From NCBI RefSeq assembly GCF_006442975.2, contig NZ_CP083954.1:4471501-4535500 (forward strand): a stretch of 64,000 nucleotides of DNA. Reading direction: 5' to 3'. A model generated the notes under the pieces. It made no database searches. It saw nothing but the letters and a program-made list of their open reading frames with translations, and was not told the origin of the DNA. The position numbers were made by a program, and so were the translations under genes. Positions within the stretch are counted from its first letter, which is position 1. Every line of letters begins with the position of its first letter. This stretch comes from Mesorhizobium sp. B2-1-1 (GTDB lineage: Bacteria; Pseudomonadota; Alphaproteobacteria; Rhizobiales; Rhizobiaceae). Of the stretch, positions 28,956 through 39,577 are shown piece by piece.

Positions 28956-29871
28956 AGCGCACCCTCGGATCGACGACGGCATACATGACGTCGACGATCA
29001 GGTTGAAGACGATGGTGAAGATGGCGATGACCACCACCGTCCCCATCACCAGCGTGTAGTCGCGGTTGAGCGCGGCATCGACGAAGTAGCGCCCGACGCC
29101 GGGAATGGAGAAGATCGTCTCGACGATGATCGAGCCGGTGAGCAGGGCGGCGGCAGCCGGACCGGTGAAGGAGACGATCGGCAGGACGGCGCCGCGCAGC
29201 GCGTGCTTGACCACCACCGACCAGTCGGACAGGCCGAGCGCGCGCGCCGTGCGGATGTGATGCGAGCGCAGCGATTCGATCATCGAGCCGCGCATCAGGC
29301 GGGCGACGATGGCGATCTGCGGCAGGGCAAGCGTCAGCACGGGACCGATCTTGTTGATAAGCGCGCCATCGCCCCAGCCGCCGATCGGCAACAGCTTCCA
29401 GGTCAATCCGAACACGAGCTGGATAATCGGCGCGATGACGAAGGTCGGGATGGTGCTGCCCGCGGTTGCCAGCGCAATCACCGTGTAGTCGCCAAGTTTG
29501 TTCTGGTTGAGCGCCGCAATGGTACCGAGCACGCTGCCGAGCAGCAGCGCCAAGATCAGCGCGGAGGCGCCGAGCTGAATGGAAATAGGCAAGCCCTTCG
29601 CGAAAAGCTCGGTGACGGTAAAGTCCGGCATATTGTAGCTCGGGCCGAAATTGCCGCGCAGGAGATTGCCGAGATAGTGGACATATTGCAGCCAGAGCGG
29701 GTCGGCGAGCCCGAACTGGGCTTCAAGATTGGCCCTGATCTCGGGGCTCAGGCCCCGCTCCTGGTTGAACGGGCCGCCCGGTGCGACGCGCATCAGGAAG
29801 AACGCCAAGGTCACGATGACGAATAGCGTTGGAATGGCGGTCAGAAGCCGCCTGAAAATGTAGCGTAGCAT
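28948..29871 (-). CDS. oppB: peptide ABC transporter permease, OppB type
   Basis: A 307-residue inner-membrane permease from ATG 29871 (MLRYIFRRLL). It has the OppB/DppB N-terminus with RRLLTAIPTLFVIVTLAFFLMRVAPGGPF, six predicted helices and the EAA loop containing RTARALGLSDWSVVVKHALRGAVLPI. It forms the heterodimeric channel with OppC. It is separated from oppA by about 170 bp containing a hairpin. Confidence 0.92.
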   Translation of the reverse strand: MLRYIFRRLLTAIPTLFVIVTLAFFLMRVAPGGPFNQERGLSPEIRANLEAQFGLADPLWLQYVHYLGNLLRGNFGPSYNMPDFTVTELFAKGLPISIQLGASALILALLLGSVLGTIAALNQNKLGDYTVIALATAGSTIPTFVIAPIIQLVFGLTWKLLPIGGWGDGALINKIGPVLTLALPQIAIVARLMRGSMIESLRSHHIRTARALGLSDWSVVVKHALRGAVLPIVSFTGPAAAALLTGSIIVETIFSIPGVGRYFVDAALNRDYTLVMGTVVVIAIFTIVFNLIVDVMYAVVDPRVRYD

Positions 29872-29999
29872 CGGCGGTGCCCTGCTTCGGCCAGGGTGAC
29901 GGGCATCCAACCGGACGCCCGCAGCGCTCTGGCACCTCTCATCTTCGCACCATGGCCTGCGAAAATCGATTTCGACTTTCGGGCCCCATGCGACGACAG

Positions 30000-30034
30000 A
30001 TCGAGCCGCCGTCCTGAACGGGCGGCGGTTCGAT
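30000..30034 (-). repeat. hairpin downstream of the binding-protein gene
   Basis: Arms 30000-30011 and 30023-30034 form a 12-bp stem with one mismatch around an 11-nt loop, 9 bp past the oppA stop. On the minus strand no U-tract follows. In ABC operons such hairpins stabilise the upstream binding-protein mRNA and lower expression of the permease genes; that role is inferred. Confidence 0.6.
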
Positions 30035-30042
30035 CAAGGTTT

Positions 30043-31635
30043 TCAATCCTTGGAGATGAAGCGGGACGGATGCACGTCCATGACGTTGTCGACGAAGCCG
30101 TGCAGCTTCGGGGAAACAATATCGTGGTAGCTATAGTAGAGAAGCGGGATCTGGCCGACGTCGTCGACGAGGACACGTTCGGCGGCGGCGAGTTCCTTCA
30201 TGCGCTCTTCCGGCTTGCCGCCGGCGGCGGCCGCCTTGTCCATGGCAGCCTCATATTGCGGGCTGTCATAGACCGAATAGTTGTTGCCGCTGGCCTTGCG
30301 CGAGATGCCCAGGAAGGTTTCGGGATCCTTGTAGTCGGCAATCCAGGCGGCGCGCGCAACGTCGTAGTCACCCCTCTGCTCGAGGAAGGAGTAGTGGGTC
30401 TTGGTGTCGGTGTTGAGCAGCGTGACGTCGACGCCGAGCGGCTTCAGCTGTTCCTGGATGGCGACCGCGGTATTCTTGTGGTTCTCCGAGGTGTTGTATC
30501 GGATCTCCATCTTCAGCGGATGCTCCGGCGTGTAACCGAGTTTCTCGAGTATCTTCTTGGCTGCGTCCTCGCGGTCGATCTGCGACATGTCGGCATATTT
30601 GGCCATCGCCGGCGTGTAGCCCTCGATGCCCGGAGGGACCATCGAATAGCCTGGCAGCATTGAATTCTGCCAGACCTTTTCGGCAATGAAATCGCGGTCG
30701 ATGGCCATCGAGATGGCATTGCGCAGCTCGACATTGTCCCAGGGCTTCTTGTCGGTCTTGATCGCGTAGTAATAGGTGCCGAGATACGGCCCCACCTTGA
30801 TCTGATCACCGAACTTGGCCTTGAGGTCGGCGAGCTGCTCGGTCGGTAGATCGTCGTAGCTGTCGAGTTCGCCGGCCTCGAAGCGCTTCATCGCCGAGGA
30901 GCGATCCTCTGTCGGGATGTAGTTGACGACGTCGATCTTGACGCTTCCGGCATCCCAGAATTTCGGATTCTTGACCAGTTTCATATGATCGTTGGGAACC
31001 CACTCGGCCAGCGTATAGGGGCCGTTGGAAACGAGATTGCCCGGCTTGATCCAGTCGGCGCCGAGCTTGTCCATGGACGCCTTGTTGACCGGATAGGTCG
31101 CCTGGTGGGTCAGCATTTCGAGGAAATATGGCGTCGGCGCCTTCAGCGTCACTTCAAGGGTGGTCGCGTCGATGGCCTTGACGCCCATGTCCTCGGGCTT
31201 GCCCTTCTTGGTGTTGACTTCCTCGGCGTTCTTGACGGGATAGAGCATCGAGGCATATTCGGCGGCCGTCGCCGGGTCTTCGAGGCGGCGGAAAGCGAAG
31301 ACGAAGTCTTCGGCCGTCACCGGGCTGCCGTCGGACCACTGGCCGTCCTTCCTGAGCTTGAAGGTGTAAACGGTACCGTCATCCGACACCGTCCAGCTCT
31401 CGGCGGCGCCGGGGATGACGTTGGCCTTCTCGTCCTGCATCACCAGACCTTGGAACAGGTCGCGCAAGACGTTGGCTTCATAAACCGTCGAGGTCTTATG
31501 CGGATCAACCGACTCGGATTCGGCAGCAGTGCCTCTGTTGTAGACGACCTCGGCAAAGGCCGGCGTGTAGAATGTTCCGGCGGCCAGCGCCATGGTTGTG
31601 GCGAATGCCGTCGCCTTCAGCATGTTTTTCAGCAT
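30043..31635 (-). CDS. oppA: periplasmic oligopeptide-binding protein
   Basis: A 530-residue family 5 solute-binding protein. ATG 31635 has GGGAG 7 nt upstream. The signal peptide ends near AFA (residue 28). Family features include NRGTAAESESVDPHKT at the mature N-terminus, the WSDGSPVTAEDFVFAFRRLEDP signature and SNGPYTLAEW. Similarity is highest to E. coli OppA-type proteins, so oligopeptides are the likely ligand. It is the first gene of the transporter operon. An inverted repeat (31789-31805) lies in its upstream region, shared with the divergent tadE-like gene. Confidence 0.92.
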   Translation of the reverse strand: MLKNMLKATAFATTMALAAGTFYTPAFAEVVYNRGTAAESESVDPHKTSTVYEANVLRDLFQGLVMQDEKANVIPGAAESWTVSDDGTVYTFKLRKDGQWSDGSPVTAEDFVFAFRRLEDPATAAEYASMLYPVKNAEEVNTKKGKPEDMGVKAIDATTLEVTLKAPTPYFLEMLTHQATYPVNKASMDKLGADWIKPGNLVSNGPYTLAEWVPNDHMKLVKNPKFWDAGSVKIDVVNYIPTEDRSSAMKRFEAGELDSYDDLPTEQLADLKAKFGDQIKVGPYLGTYYYAIKTDKKPWDNVELRNAISMAIDRDFIAEKVWQNSMLPGYSMVPPGIEGYTPAMAKYADMSQIDREDAAKKILEKLGYTPEHPLKMEIRYNTSENHKNTAVAIQEQLKPLGVDVTLLNTDTKTHYSFLEQRGDYDVARAAWIADYKDPETFLGISRKASGNNYSVYDSPQYEAAMDKAAAAGGKPEERMKELAAAERVLVDDVGQIPLLYYSYHDIVSPKLHGFVDNVMDVHPSRFISKD

Positions 31636-31788
31636 GAAGTTTCTCCCTGTCGGCGCTGCCAACGGCGCGCCTTTGCGTGTTGACGCCCCGGGACCGATGT
31701 CTGGCCCCTTTGAGCGCGCCGCCGGTTCCCTCCGTCGGCTGGTGGCAGAAGACTAGACAGGCGGCAAGCTCTTTTCAACCGAGTACTG

Positions 31789-31805
31789 ATTGACCCTAAG
31801 TCAAT
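31789..31805. promoter_or_regulatory. palindrome in the oppA/tadE divergent region
   Basis: Perfect 6-bp arms attgac and gtcaat with a 5-bp centre (cctaa). It lies about 155 bp upstream of oppA and about 105 bp upstream of the tadE-like gene. Either arm could also act as a -35 element, but no matching -10 was found. The regulator is unknown. Confidence 0.35.
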
Positions 31806-31908
31806 AGCCAGGAATCAAAGAAGCCGCGGCTAAATTAGCGTAGCTTTTCAATCATACACACTTCCAGGTTGCGCCTAGAGTTTTCGCTTTTTGCATGCGA
31901 ACTTTGGC

Positions 31909-32367
31909 ATGCTCGGCGGCATGGTTCAGAACCTCATTCGCCAGGTCCAGGGGCGCCGATTCCAGACAGACACTTCGGCAATTTCGGCGGTTGAGTTCGC
32001 TCTGCTATCACCGATATTCATCCTTCTCCTGCTCGGAATGGTTGCATACGGTATCTATTTCGGCGCGGCCAATTCAATACAGCAGATCGCGGCGGACGCC
32101 GCCCGGACGGCCATCTCGGGGCTGAACCAGACCGAGCGGCAGACGCTCGTGGCCTCGTTTCTCGCCAATAATGCCGGTGGATATCCCTTCGTCGACGCCA
32201 GCAAGCTGACTTATCGGGCCAATGACAGCACGGCGGACGGCAATCAGTTCGTGGTGTCGATCCAGTACGATGCCCGAAACCTGCCGATCTGGAATCTCTT
32301 TCCGGGCATAGCCATGCCGGGTACAACGATCAAACGCCAATCAACGATCAGGGTCGGGGGCATCTGA
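31909..32367 (+). CDS. TadE-like pseudopilin protein
   Basis: A roughly 152-residue protein with a TadE-like N-terminus: a short cytoplasmic leader, then SAVEFALLSPIFILLLLGMVAYGIYFG, which has the E-containing hydrophobic segment of TadE/TadF pseudopilins, and an extracytoplasmic domain. The start is uncertain: ATG 31909, ATG 31921 and TTG 31891 are in frame and none has a convincing ribosome-binding site. It directly precedes a TadG-like gene. No other tad genes (tadA, tadB, tadC, rcpA, cpaA) lie in the window, so the pair may work with a tad locus elsewhere. Confidence 0.8.
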   Translation: MLGGMVQNLIRQVQGRRFQTDTSAISAVEFALLSPIFILLLLGMVAYGIYFGAANSIQQIAADAARTAISGLNQTERQTLVASFLANNAGGYPFVDASKLTYRANDSTADGNQFVVSIQYDARNLPIWNLFPGIAMPGTTIKRQSTIRVGGI

Positions 32368-34137
32368 ATGCTGCTCTGCGCGCACTTGAAGGTCGGCAGG
32401 CTTGCACGCCTGATGCTTGGTGACCGGCGAGCGAATTTCACGGTGATGGCGGCGTTGAGCGCGCCGGTCGCGCTGGCGCTGGCAGCGGTGGCGATCGACG
32501 AGGCCTCCATTTACACCGAGCGCCGAGAAGCACAGGCGATGGTCGACCTGGCGGCGATCACCGCGGCTTCGAACATCAACAACGTCCAGACCGCGGTCTT
32601 GACCACGCTCACCGACAACGGGATGCCAGGTGTCGTCGTTCAGGGCTCGGGTAAAACCATTCCCGCGGCGGTGGGCAAAACCGTCGTGACGGTCACGCGG
32701 GGCCGATATGCAGGGGCATCCTCGGTCAATGTGGATCAACGGTTCCAAGCAGGCGTAACCCCTTACAACGCGGTTCATGTGACCCTGCGCAAGATCCCCA
32801 ACCGCTATTTCGCAAGCTCGCTGATCCCAACGCCCATCATTGGCACAGAAGCCACCGCCAGCATGACGCCACAGGCCACTTTCTCGGTCGGATCGAGGTT
32901 GCTCAGCGTCAATACCAGCAACAGCCCCATCCTCAACGCGCTTCTCGGCGGCCTCCTAGGCGGCAACATCTCGCTCAGCGTCATGGACTACAACGGATTG
33001 ATCTCCGCCGATGTCAGCGTGCTTTCCTTCGTCGACGCCCTGGCGGTGCAATTGAACCTGACGGGCGTGACCTATTCGGACGTTCTGGCCTCAGAGGCTA
33101 CAGTCGGCCAGATCGCCACCGCCATGGCCAATGTTCCCGGGCTCGGCAACACGGCCAAGGTCGCCTTGCAAACCATGGCAAGCAAATCGACCAACACGGT
33201 CAAGATTCCGCTCAGCCATCTCATCGACCTCGGCCCCCTCGGCAGACTTGGCCTCGGGCAGAGGCCAGCCGGCCTTGGCGTTGACGCCAGCGCGATGGGA
33301 ATGCTGATGGCCGCCGCCGAACTGGCAAACGGTTCGAAGCAGATCGACCTCGGTCTCAGCACCGGCATACCGGGGGTGCTGTCGAGCACGCTCGCCATCG
33401 CCTTCGGCGAACCGCCGCAATCCTCGCCATGGCTGAAGGTTGGCGAAGTCGGCACCATTGTGCGGACGGCCCAGACCCGTATCAAGCTGGTGGTGAAGAT
33501 CGGAGCCGGCAACAGCAATGTCGGAGGCGGTATCACCCTGGTGTCGTTCAGTCTGCCTCTGCATGTCGAAGTCGCCTATGCCGAGGCCAAGCTCACCGAC
33601 ATAAGTTGTCCGACAGGCCCCAGCAGCATCAAGGTGACCATCGCCACCCGTCCCGGTATCGTCGAAGGGCATCTCGGCGACAGCAGCAGCGCCGGCTTTG
33701 CCGATGTCACCAACAAGGAGACGTTTTCCAACACGGAAATCGCGAGCGTGAAACTTCTGATCATCCCGGTGCTGTCGGTGGTGGGCTCAGCGGCGTTCGA
33801 CATGGCCAACAACACGCCAACGACGTTGACTTTCAACAAGGCCGATATCGATGCCAAGACGATAAGGACCGCTTACACCCAAAATTTTACCCAGTCGTTG
33901 ACTACGTCGCTGGTCAGCGATTTGTCGCTGACGGCGAATTTACTCGGTCTGCCGCTGCTGAATCTGAACACGCTGATCGCAACCGTAAGCCCGCCAGTGG
34001 TGGCACTTCTGAACAGCGTAACAGCTCCGGTCGACACGTTGCTTACCAATCTGCTCGGAGCTCTTGGCGTGCGTCTCGGTGAAGCCGACGTCCGGGTCAC
34101 CGGCGCAACGTGCGGACGTGCCGTGCTTGTCCAGTAA
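32368..34137 (+). CDS. TadG-like protein
   Basis: A 589-residue protein starting at the base after the tadE-like stop. It has the TadG N-terminal segment DRRANFTVMAALSAPVALALAAVAIDEASIYTERREAQAMVDLAAITAA (a membrane helix followed by a pseudopilin-like amphipathic helix), seen in Tad-locus proteins. The long extracytoplasmic part is rich in Thr, Ser, Gly and Leu with no von Willebrand A metal site (no DxSxS), unlike many TadG proteins. The C-terminus contains leucine-rich amphipathic stretches. Role in surface structure or secretion is plausible; exact function unknown. Confidence 0.78.
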   Translation: MLLCAHLKVGRLARLMLGDRRANFTVMAALSAPVALALAAVAIDEASIYTERREAQAMVDLAAITAASNINNVQTAVLTTLTDNGMPGVVVQGSGKTIPAAVGKTVVTVTRGRYAGASSVNVDQRFQAGVTPYNAVHVTLRKIPNRYFASSLIPTPIIGTEATASMTPQATFSVGSRLLSVNTSNSPILNALLGGLLGGNISLSVMDYNGLISADVSVLSFVDALAVQLNLTGVTYSDVLASEATVGQIATAMANVPGLGNTAKVALQTMASKSTNTVKIPLSHLIDLGPLGRLGLGQRPAGLGVDASAMGMLMAAAELANGSKQIDLGLSTGIPGVLSSTLAIAFGEPPQSSPWLKVGEVGTIVRTAQTRIKLVVKIGAGNSNVGGGITLVSFSLPLHVEVAYAEAKLTDISCPTGPSSIKVTIATRPGIVEGHLGDSSSAGFADVTNKETFSNTEIASVKLLIIPVLSVVGSAAFDMANNTPTTLTFNKADIDAKTIRTAYTQNFTQSLTTSLVSDLSLTANLLGLPLLNLNTLIATVSPPVVALLNSVTAPVDTLLTNLLGALGVRLGEADVRVTGATCGRAVLVQ

Positions 34138-34157
34138 GATGGCCGGCACGCGCTGAT

Positions 34158-35792
34158 CTAGGCAAGGTGTCCAAGAAAGCATCCGAGTGTCGGCAGCAAA
34201 AGCACGGCTTCTCCGGCGAGCGAGGCATCGCCGCCAAGTTTCGCAACCGCTCCTAAGTCTTGCGGCAGCGGCCAATTGGCCGGTTCCCCGGCGAAATTGA
34301 AGGCACAAAGCAGCCTCTCATCGCCATGCTCGCGGACAAAGGCCAGCACGTCGCCTTCGGCGTCGAGAAAGCGGATCGAACCGCCGACCAGCGCCGGATG
34401 CCGCTTGCGCAAAGCGAGTGCCGAACGGTAGGCGGAAAGTACCGATTGCTCATCGCCGCTCTGTACATCGACCGCGCGAGCGCGATGGCTTTCCGGCACC
34501 GGCAGCCAGGGTTTACCGGTGGAGAAGCCCGCATTATCGGCGCCGGACTCCCAGACCATGGGCGTGCGGCAGCCATCCCTTCCCTTCACACCGGGCCAGA
34601 AGCGGATGCCTACCGGATCGCGCAGGTCCTCATAGGCAAGTTCCGCCTCCGGCAAACCGAGTTCCTCGCCCTGGTAGAGGCAGATCGAGCCACGCAGGCA
34701 AGAGAGCAGCATGATCGAGAATTTGGCCACCACGTCAGGATCGCCGCCCGGCCGCGTCCAGCGGCTGACATGACGCATGACGTCATGGTTGGAAAACGCC
34801 CAGCAGACCCAGCCATCTACGACAGCGTTTTCGAAAGCCTCGACACAGCCGCGCACATGCGGCGCCGAAAATTGCGGGCCAAGCAGATCGAAGGTGTAGC
34901 ACATCCGCAGCTTGTCGCCGCCGGAGGTGTAGGCGGCCAGCGTCTGTAGGGAGCGCCCCTCATCACCGATTTCGCCGACGGCGGCGCGATCCCCGTACTC
35001 GTCGAGCAGCGCCCGAAAGCGCCGCAGGAACGCTAGATTTTCCGGCTGCGTCTTGTCGAACAGGTGCTCCTGGTAGAGGTAGGTGTTGATCTCGGTGTTG
35101 GTGCCTGCAACGCTCGACGCCAAGGGCGGGTTGCTGCGCAGCCAGCGGTCGTGGACGTAGTAGTTGACGGTGTCCAGCCGGAAGCCGTCGACGCCGCGCT
35201 CCAACCAGAACCGCACTGTATCCAGAAGCGCGTCCTGGACCTCCGGGTTGTGAAAGTTGAGATCCGGCTGCGAAGCGAGGAAATTGTGCAGATAGTACTG
35301 CCGGCGGGTCGCATCCCATTCCCACGAGGGGCCGCCGAAGACCGACAGCCAGTTGTTGGGCGCGCCGCCATCGGGCCTGGCCTCGGCCCACACATACCAG
35401 TCGGCCTTTGGATTGTCGCGGCTGGCGCGGCTTTCGACGAACCATTCGTGCCTGTCGGAGGAGTGCGACAGCACCTGGTCGATGATGATTTTCAGGCCAA
35501 GCCGGTGCGCTTCGGCAACCAGTGTATCGAAATCCTCCAACGTGCCGAACATCGGATCCACGTCGCAATAATCCGACACGTCGTAGCCCATATCGGCCAT
35601 CGGCGACTTGAAGAAAGGCGACAGCCAGACGGCATCCGCGCCGAGCGAGGCAATGTGGGCGAGCCTTGATGTGATGCCGGCGAGATCGCCGCTGCCGTCG
35701 CCGGTCGTGTCCTGGAAGGAACGCGGGTAGACCTGGTAAATGACGCAACCGCGCCACCAGTCGGCCGCTCGCTCGGCATTGTCGTCAGTCAT
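34158..35792 (-). CDS. aglA: alpha-glucosidase (GH13, oligo-1,6-glucosidase-like)
   Basis: A 544-residue GH13 enzyme. ATG 35792 follows AAGGG and overlaps the glgX stop by 8 bases; GTG 35795 is a weaker option. It has the barrel start IYQVYPRSFQDTTGDGSGDLAGI, the nucleophile Asp in GVDGFRLDTVNYY, the acid/base Glu region VGEIGDEG and the third Asp in FSNHDVMRH. There is no signal peptide, so it acts in the cytoplasm on short alpha-glucosides. As the last gene of the glycogen operon it may finish breakdown of oligosaccharides released by GlgX/GlgP, or use imported sucrose/maltose-like sugars. Confidence 0.88.
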   Translation of the reverse strand: MTDDNAERAADWWRGCVIYQVYPRSFQDTTGDGSGDLAGITSRLAHIASLGADAVWLSPFFKSPMADMGYDVSDYCDVDPMFGTLEDFDTLVAEAHRLGLKIIIDQVLSHSSDRHEWFVESRASRDNPKADWYVWAEARPDGGAPNNWLSVFGGPSWEWDATRRQYYLHNFLASQPDLNFHNPEVQDALLDTVRFWLERGVDGFRLDTVNYYVHDRWLRSNPPLASSVAGTNTEINTYLYQEHLFDKTQPENLAFLRRFRALLDEYGDRAAVGEIGDEGRSLQTLAAYTSGGDKLRMCYTFDLLGPQFSAPHVRGCVEAFENAVVDGWVCWAFSNHDVMRHVSRWTRPGGDPDVVAKFSIMLLSCLRGSICLYQGEELGLPEAELAYEDLRDPVGIRFWPGVKGRDGCRTPMVWESGADNAGFSTGKPWLPVPESHRARAVDVQSGDEQSVLSAYRSALALRKRHPALVGGSIRFLDAEGDVLAFVREHGDERLLCAFNFAGEPANWPLPQDLGAVAKLGGDASLAGEAVLLLPTLGCFLGHLA

Positions 35793-37788
35793 CACGACCC
35801 TTTCCCTGTCTGGGCCCTTCCGTCCTGCGCTCGATCATGAAATTCACGCTGCGGCCCGGCAGCGCGCGAGAAAGATCAACTGCTTGCGCTTCGATGGCGG
35901 GATGCCATCGGAATCCGTCTCGCGCGGGCAATGTGAAGATGCATTGGCGGCGATCGCCATTGACCATGACGGCAAGCCGGCCATCCACGCCGCCGAGCAG
36001 CATGACGAGGCGATGCCGGGCGGGATCGTTCCACTCCGCCTCGCCGAGCAGCGCCCCCGTCTCGGTGAGCCAGGCGACGTCGGCAGTGTCCGACCCGGCC
36101 AGCGGCTGGCCGGTGAGGAAATCTGTATTAGAGAGCGCCGGCACCGCGCGGCGCAAGGCGGCCAGTGCACGCGCGTAGCCTTCCAGCGCCTGGTCACGCC
36201 CCTTCCAGTCGAGCCAGGTGATGTTGTTGTCCTGCGCATAAGCGTTGTTATTGCCTTGCTGGCTGCGGCCGAATTCGTCGCCGGCCGTCAGCATGATCGT
36301 GCCGCGCGAGGCGAACAGCGTGGCGAGCAGCGCACACTGGTCGCTGAAGCGCGCCTTCGCGATTGCCGCGTCGTCCGTCGCGCCCTCGACGCCGTTGTTC
36401 CAGGACAGGTTCTCGTTGTGGCCATCGCGATTTTGCTCACCATTGGCCTCGTTATGCTTCTCCTCATAAGCAACGATGTCGGCCAGCGTCATGCCGTCAT
36501 GGGCCGCGATGAAATTCACCGTGCGGCTGGCGGGCTGGCCGCCCCTGCCGAAAATATCGGACGAACCGGCAAGTCGTGTCGCCAGCGTACCAACCATGCC
36601 GGCATCGCCGCGCCAGAAGCGCCTGGCATCGTCGCGATAACGATCGTTCCATTCCAGGAAGCGGGAGGGGAAGTTGCCGAGCTGATAGCCATCGAGACCG
36701 ATGTCCCAGGGCTCGGCGATCAACACACGGCCGGCCAACAGCGCATCCTCGCGCATCGCCTCCAGCAACGGCGCTTGCGCTTCGAATGTGCCGTTGACGC
36801 GCCCCAGCACCGGCGCCAGGTCGAAACGAAAACCGTCGACGCAGGCATGGCGGACAAAATGGCGAAGCGTGTCGAGCACCATTTCCCGCACCGCCGGGTG
36901 ATCGCCGGCGACCGTGTTGCCGGTACCAGTATCATTGACCAGCCTGCCATCCGGCCGGTGCCGGTAATAAGCCTGATTGTCGAGGCCGCGCAGCGACAAT
37001 GTCGGACCGAGCCTGTCACTTTCGCCCGTGTGGTTGAAGACAAGGTCGAGAATGGTGCCGATGCCGGCCGCACGCAGCGCGGCAACGGTATCGCGCAATT
37101 CGGCCAGGCCGCCAGGGGCCAGGCGCGGGTCTAGTGCCATGAAGGTGACAGGGTTATAACCCCAGGCGTTGCTCAACCCGAGCGGCGGCAGATGCCGCTC
37201 GTCGATCGATGCCGTCACCGGCATCAGCTCGACGGCGGAGACGCCGAGCCTTCGCAGGTGCTCGACAATAGCCGGATGAGCAAGCGCGGCGGTCGTGCCG
37301 CGCTGTTTTTCCGGCACATCCGGATGCAGCTTGGTGAAGGCGCGCACCGGCACTTCGTAGATCAGGCCGCCCGGACGGAACAGCGGCGGCGGCACAGGCA
37401 CAGCCGTGAGCAAGGCTTTCGCCACCGCCTTGGGCATCAGCGGCGCGGTGTCGGCACCTTCGTTGCGCCGCGCGGCGAGACGCCAGTGATAGGCGTAGGG
37501 CCGATCGATCTCGACGGCGTAGGGATCGGTCAGCAGCTTGTCGGGGTCGAACCAAAATCCGCGCTCGGGCGCGTAATCGCCATCGGCGCGAAAGCCGTAG
37601 CGGGTGCCCTCGCCGAGGCCGGAGACGAAGAGGGCATGCACGCTGTCGCCTTCCGGTTTCAGCTCCAGCCTGTCGAGTTCGCGCTCACCCTGCTCATCGA
37701 AGATCGACACCCAGAGGCGGCGCGCCGACGAGGACCAGGCGGCAAAGCGGATGCCGTCGGGGGTGATGGTGGCGCCTAGTGAGGTCAT
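35785..37788 (-). CDS. glgX: glycogen debranching enzyme
   Basis: A 667-residue GH13_11 isoamylase-type enzyme that hydrolyses alpha-1,6 branch points left by phosphorylase. ATG 37788 is chosen with GGAGG 7 nt upstream; an upstream in-frame extension is rejected because it would be encoded by the 130-bp palindromic element. An N-terminal CBM48 domain covers about residues 1-120; the catalytic region has nucleophile Asp in VDGFRFDLAPVL, Glu in AEPWDIG and Asp in AAHDGMTL. It belongs to the glgP-glgB-glgC-glgA-pgm-glgX-aglA operon. Confidence 0.93.
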   Translation of the reverse strand: MTSLGATITPDGIRFAAWSSSARRLWVSIFDEQGERELDRLELKPEGDSVHALFVSGLGEGTRYGFRADGDYAPERGFWFDPDKLLTDPYAVEIDRPYAYHWRLAARRNEGADTAPLMPKAVAKALLTAVPVPPPLFRPGGLIYEVPVRAFTKLHPDVPEKQRGTTAALAHPAIVEHLRRLGVSAVELMPVTASIDERHLPPLGLSNAWGYNPVTFMALDPRLAPGGLAELRDTVAALRAAGIGTILDLVFNHTGESDRLGPTLSLRGLDNQAYYRHRPDGRLVNDTGTGNTVAGDHPAVREMVLDTLRHFVRHACVDGFRFDLAPVLGRVNGTFEAQAPLLEAMREDALLAGRVLIAEPWDIGLDGYQLGNFPSRFLEWNDRYRDDARRFWRGDAGMVGTLATRLAGSSDIFGRGGQPASRTVNFIAAHDGMTLADIVAYEEKHNEANGEQNRDGHNENLSWNNGVEGATDDAAIAKARFSDQCALLATLFASRGTIMLTAGDEFGRSQQGNNNAYAQDNNITWLDWKGRDQALEGYARALAALRRAVPALSNTDFLTGQPLAGSDTADVAWLTETGALLGEAEWNDPARHRLVMLLGGVDGRLAVMVNGDRRQCIFTLPARDGFRWHPAIEAQAVDLSRALPGRSVNFMIERRTEGPRQGKGRDD

Positions 37789-37800
37789 CGGCGCGTCCTC

Positions 37801-37930
37801 CACCCTCCCCCTTGTCGGAAGGGTCGCGAACGAAGTGAGCGGGGTGGGGGGTGACGCCGGCAAAGCCCTCTACGAGCACCCCCACCCCGACCCGCTACGC
37901 GGATCGACCCTCCCCACAAGGGGGAGGGTG
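37801..37930. repeat. 130-bp palindromic intergenic element (MITE/RIME-like)
   Basis: The ends are perfect 15-bp inverted repeats (37801-37815 and 37916-37930), extending to 26 bp with two mismatches. Internal segments also pair (ggggtgggg near 37840 with ccccacccc near 37880), so the whole element can fold into one long hairpin. It fills the pgm-glgX gap. There is no open frame or transposase. It resembles mobile palindromes known from rhizobial intergenic regions. Confidence 0.75.
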
Positions 37931-37945
37931 AAGCCACCGCCACGC

Positions 37946-39577
<1,632 letters not shown>

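Noticed and set aside
31789..31805. Second BetI box because the half-sites attgac/gtcaat match
   Set aside because: Spacing is 5 rather than 2 and the neighbouring genes have no choline role; left as an unassigned palindrome.
37789..37863. N-terminal extension of GlgX
   Set aside because: The extra residues would be encoded by the palindromic repeat, and a strong GGAGG site supports ATG 37788.
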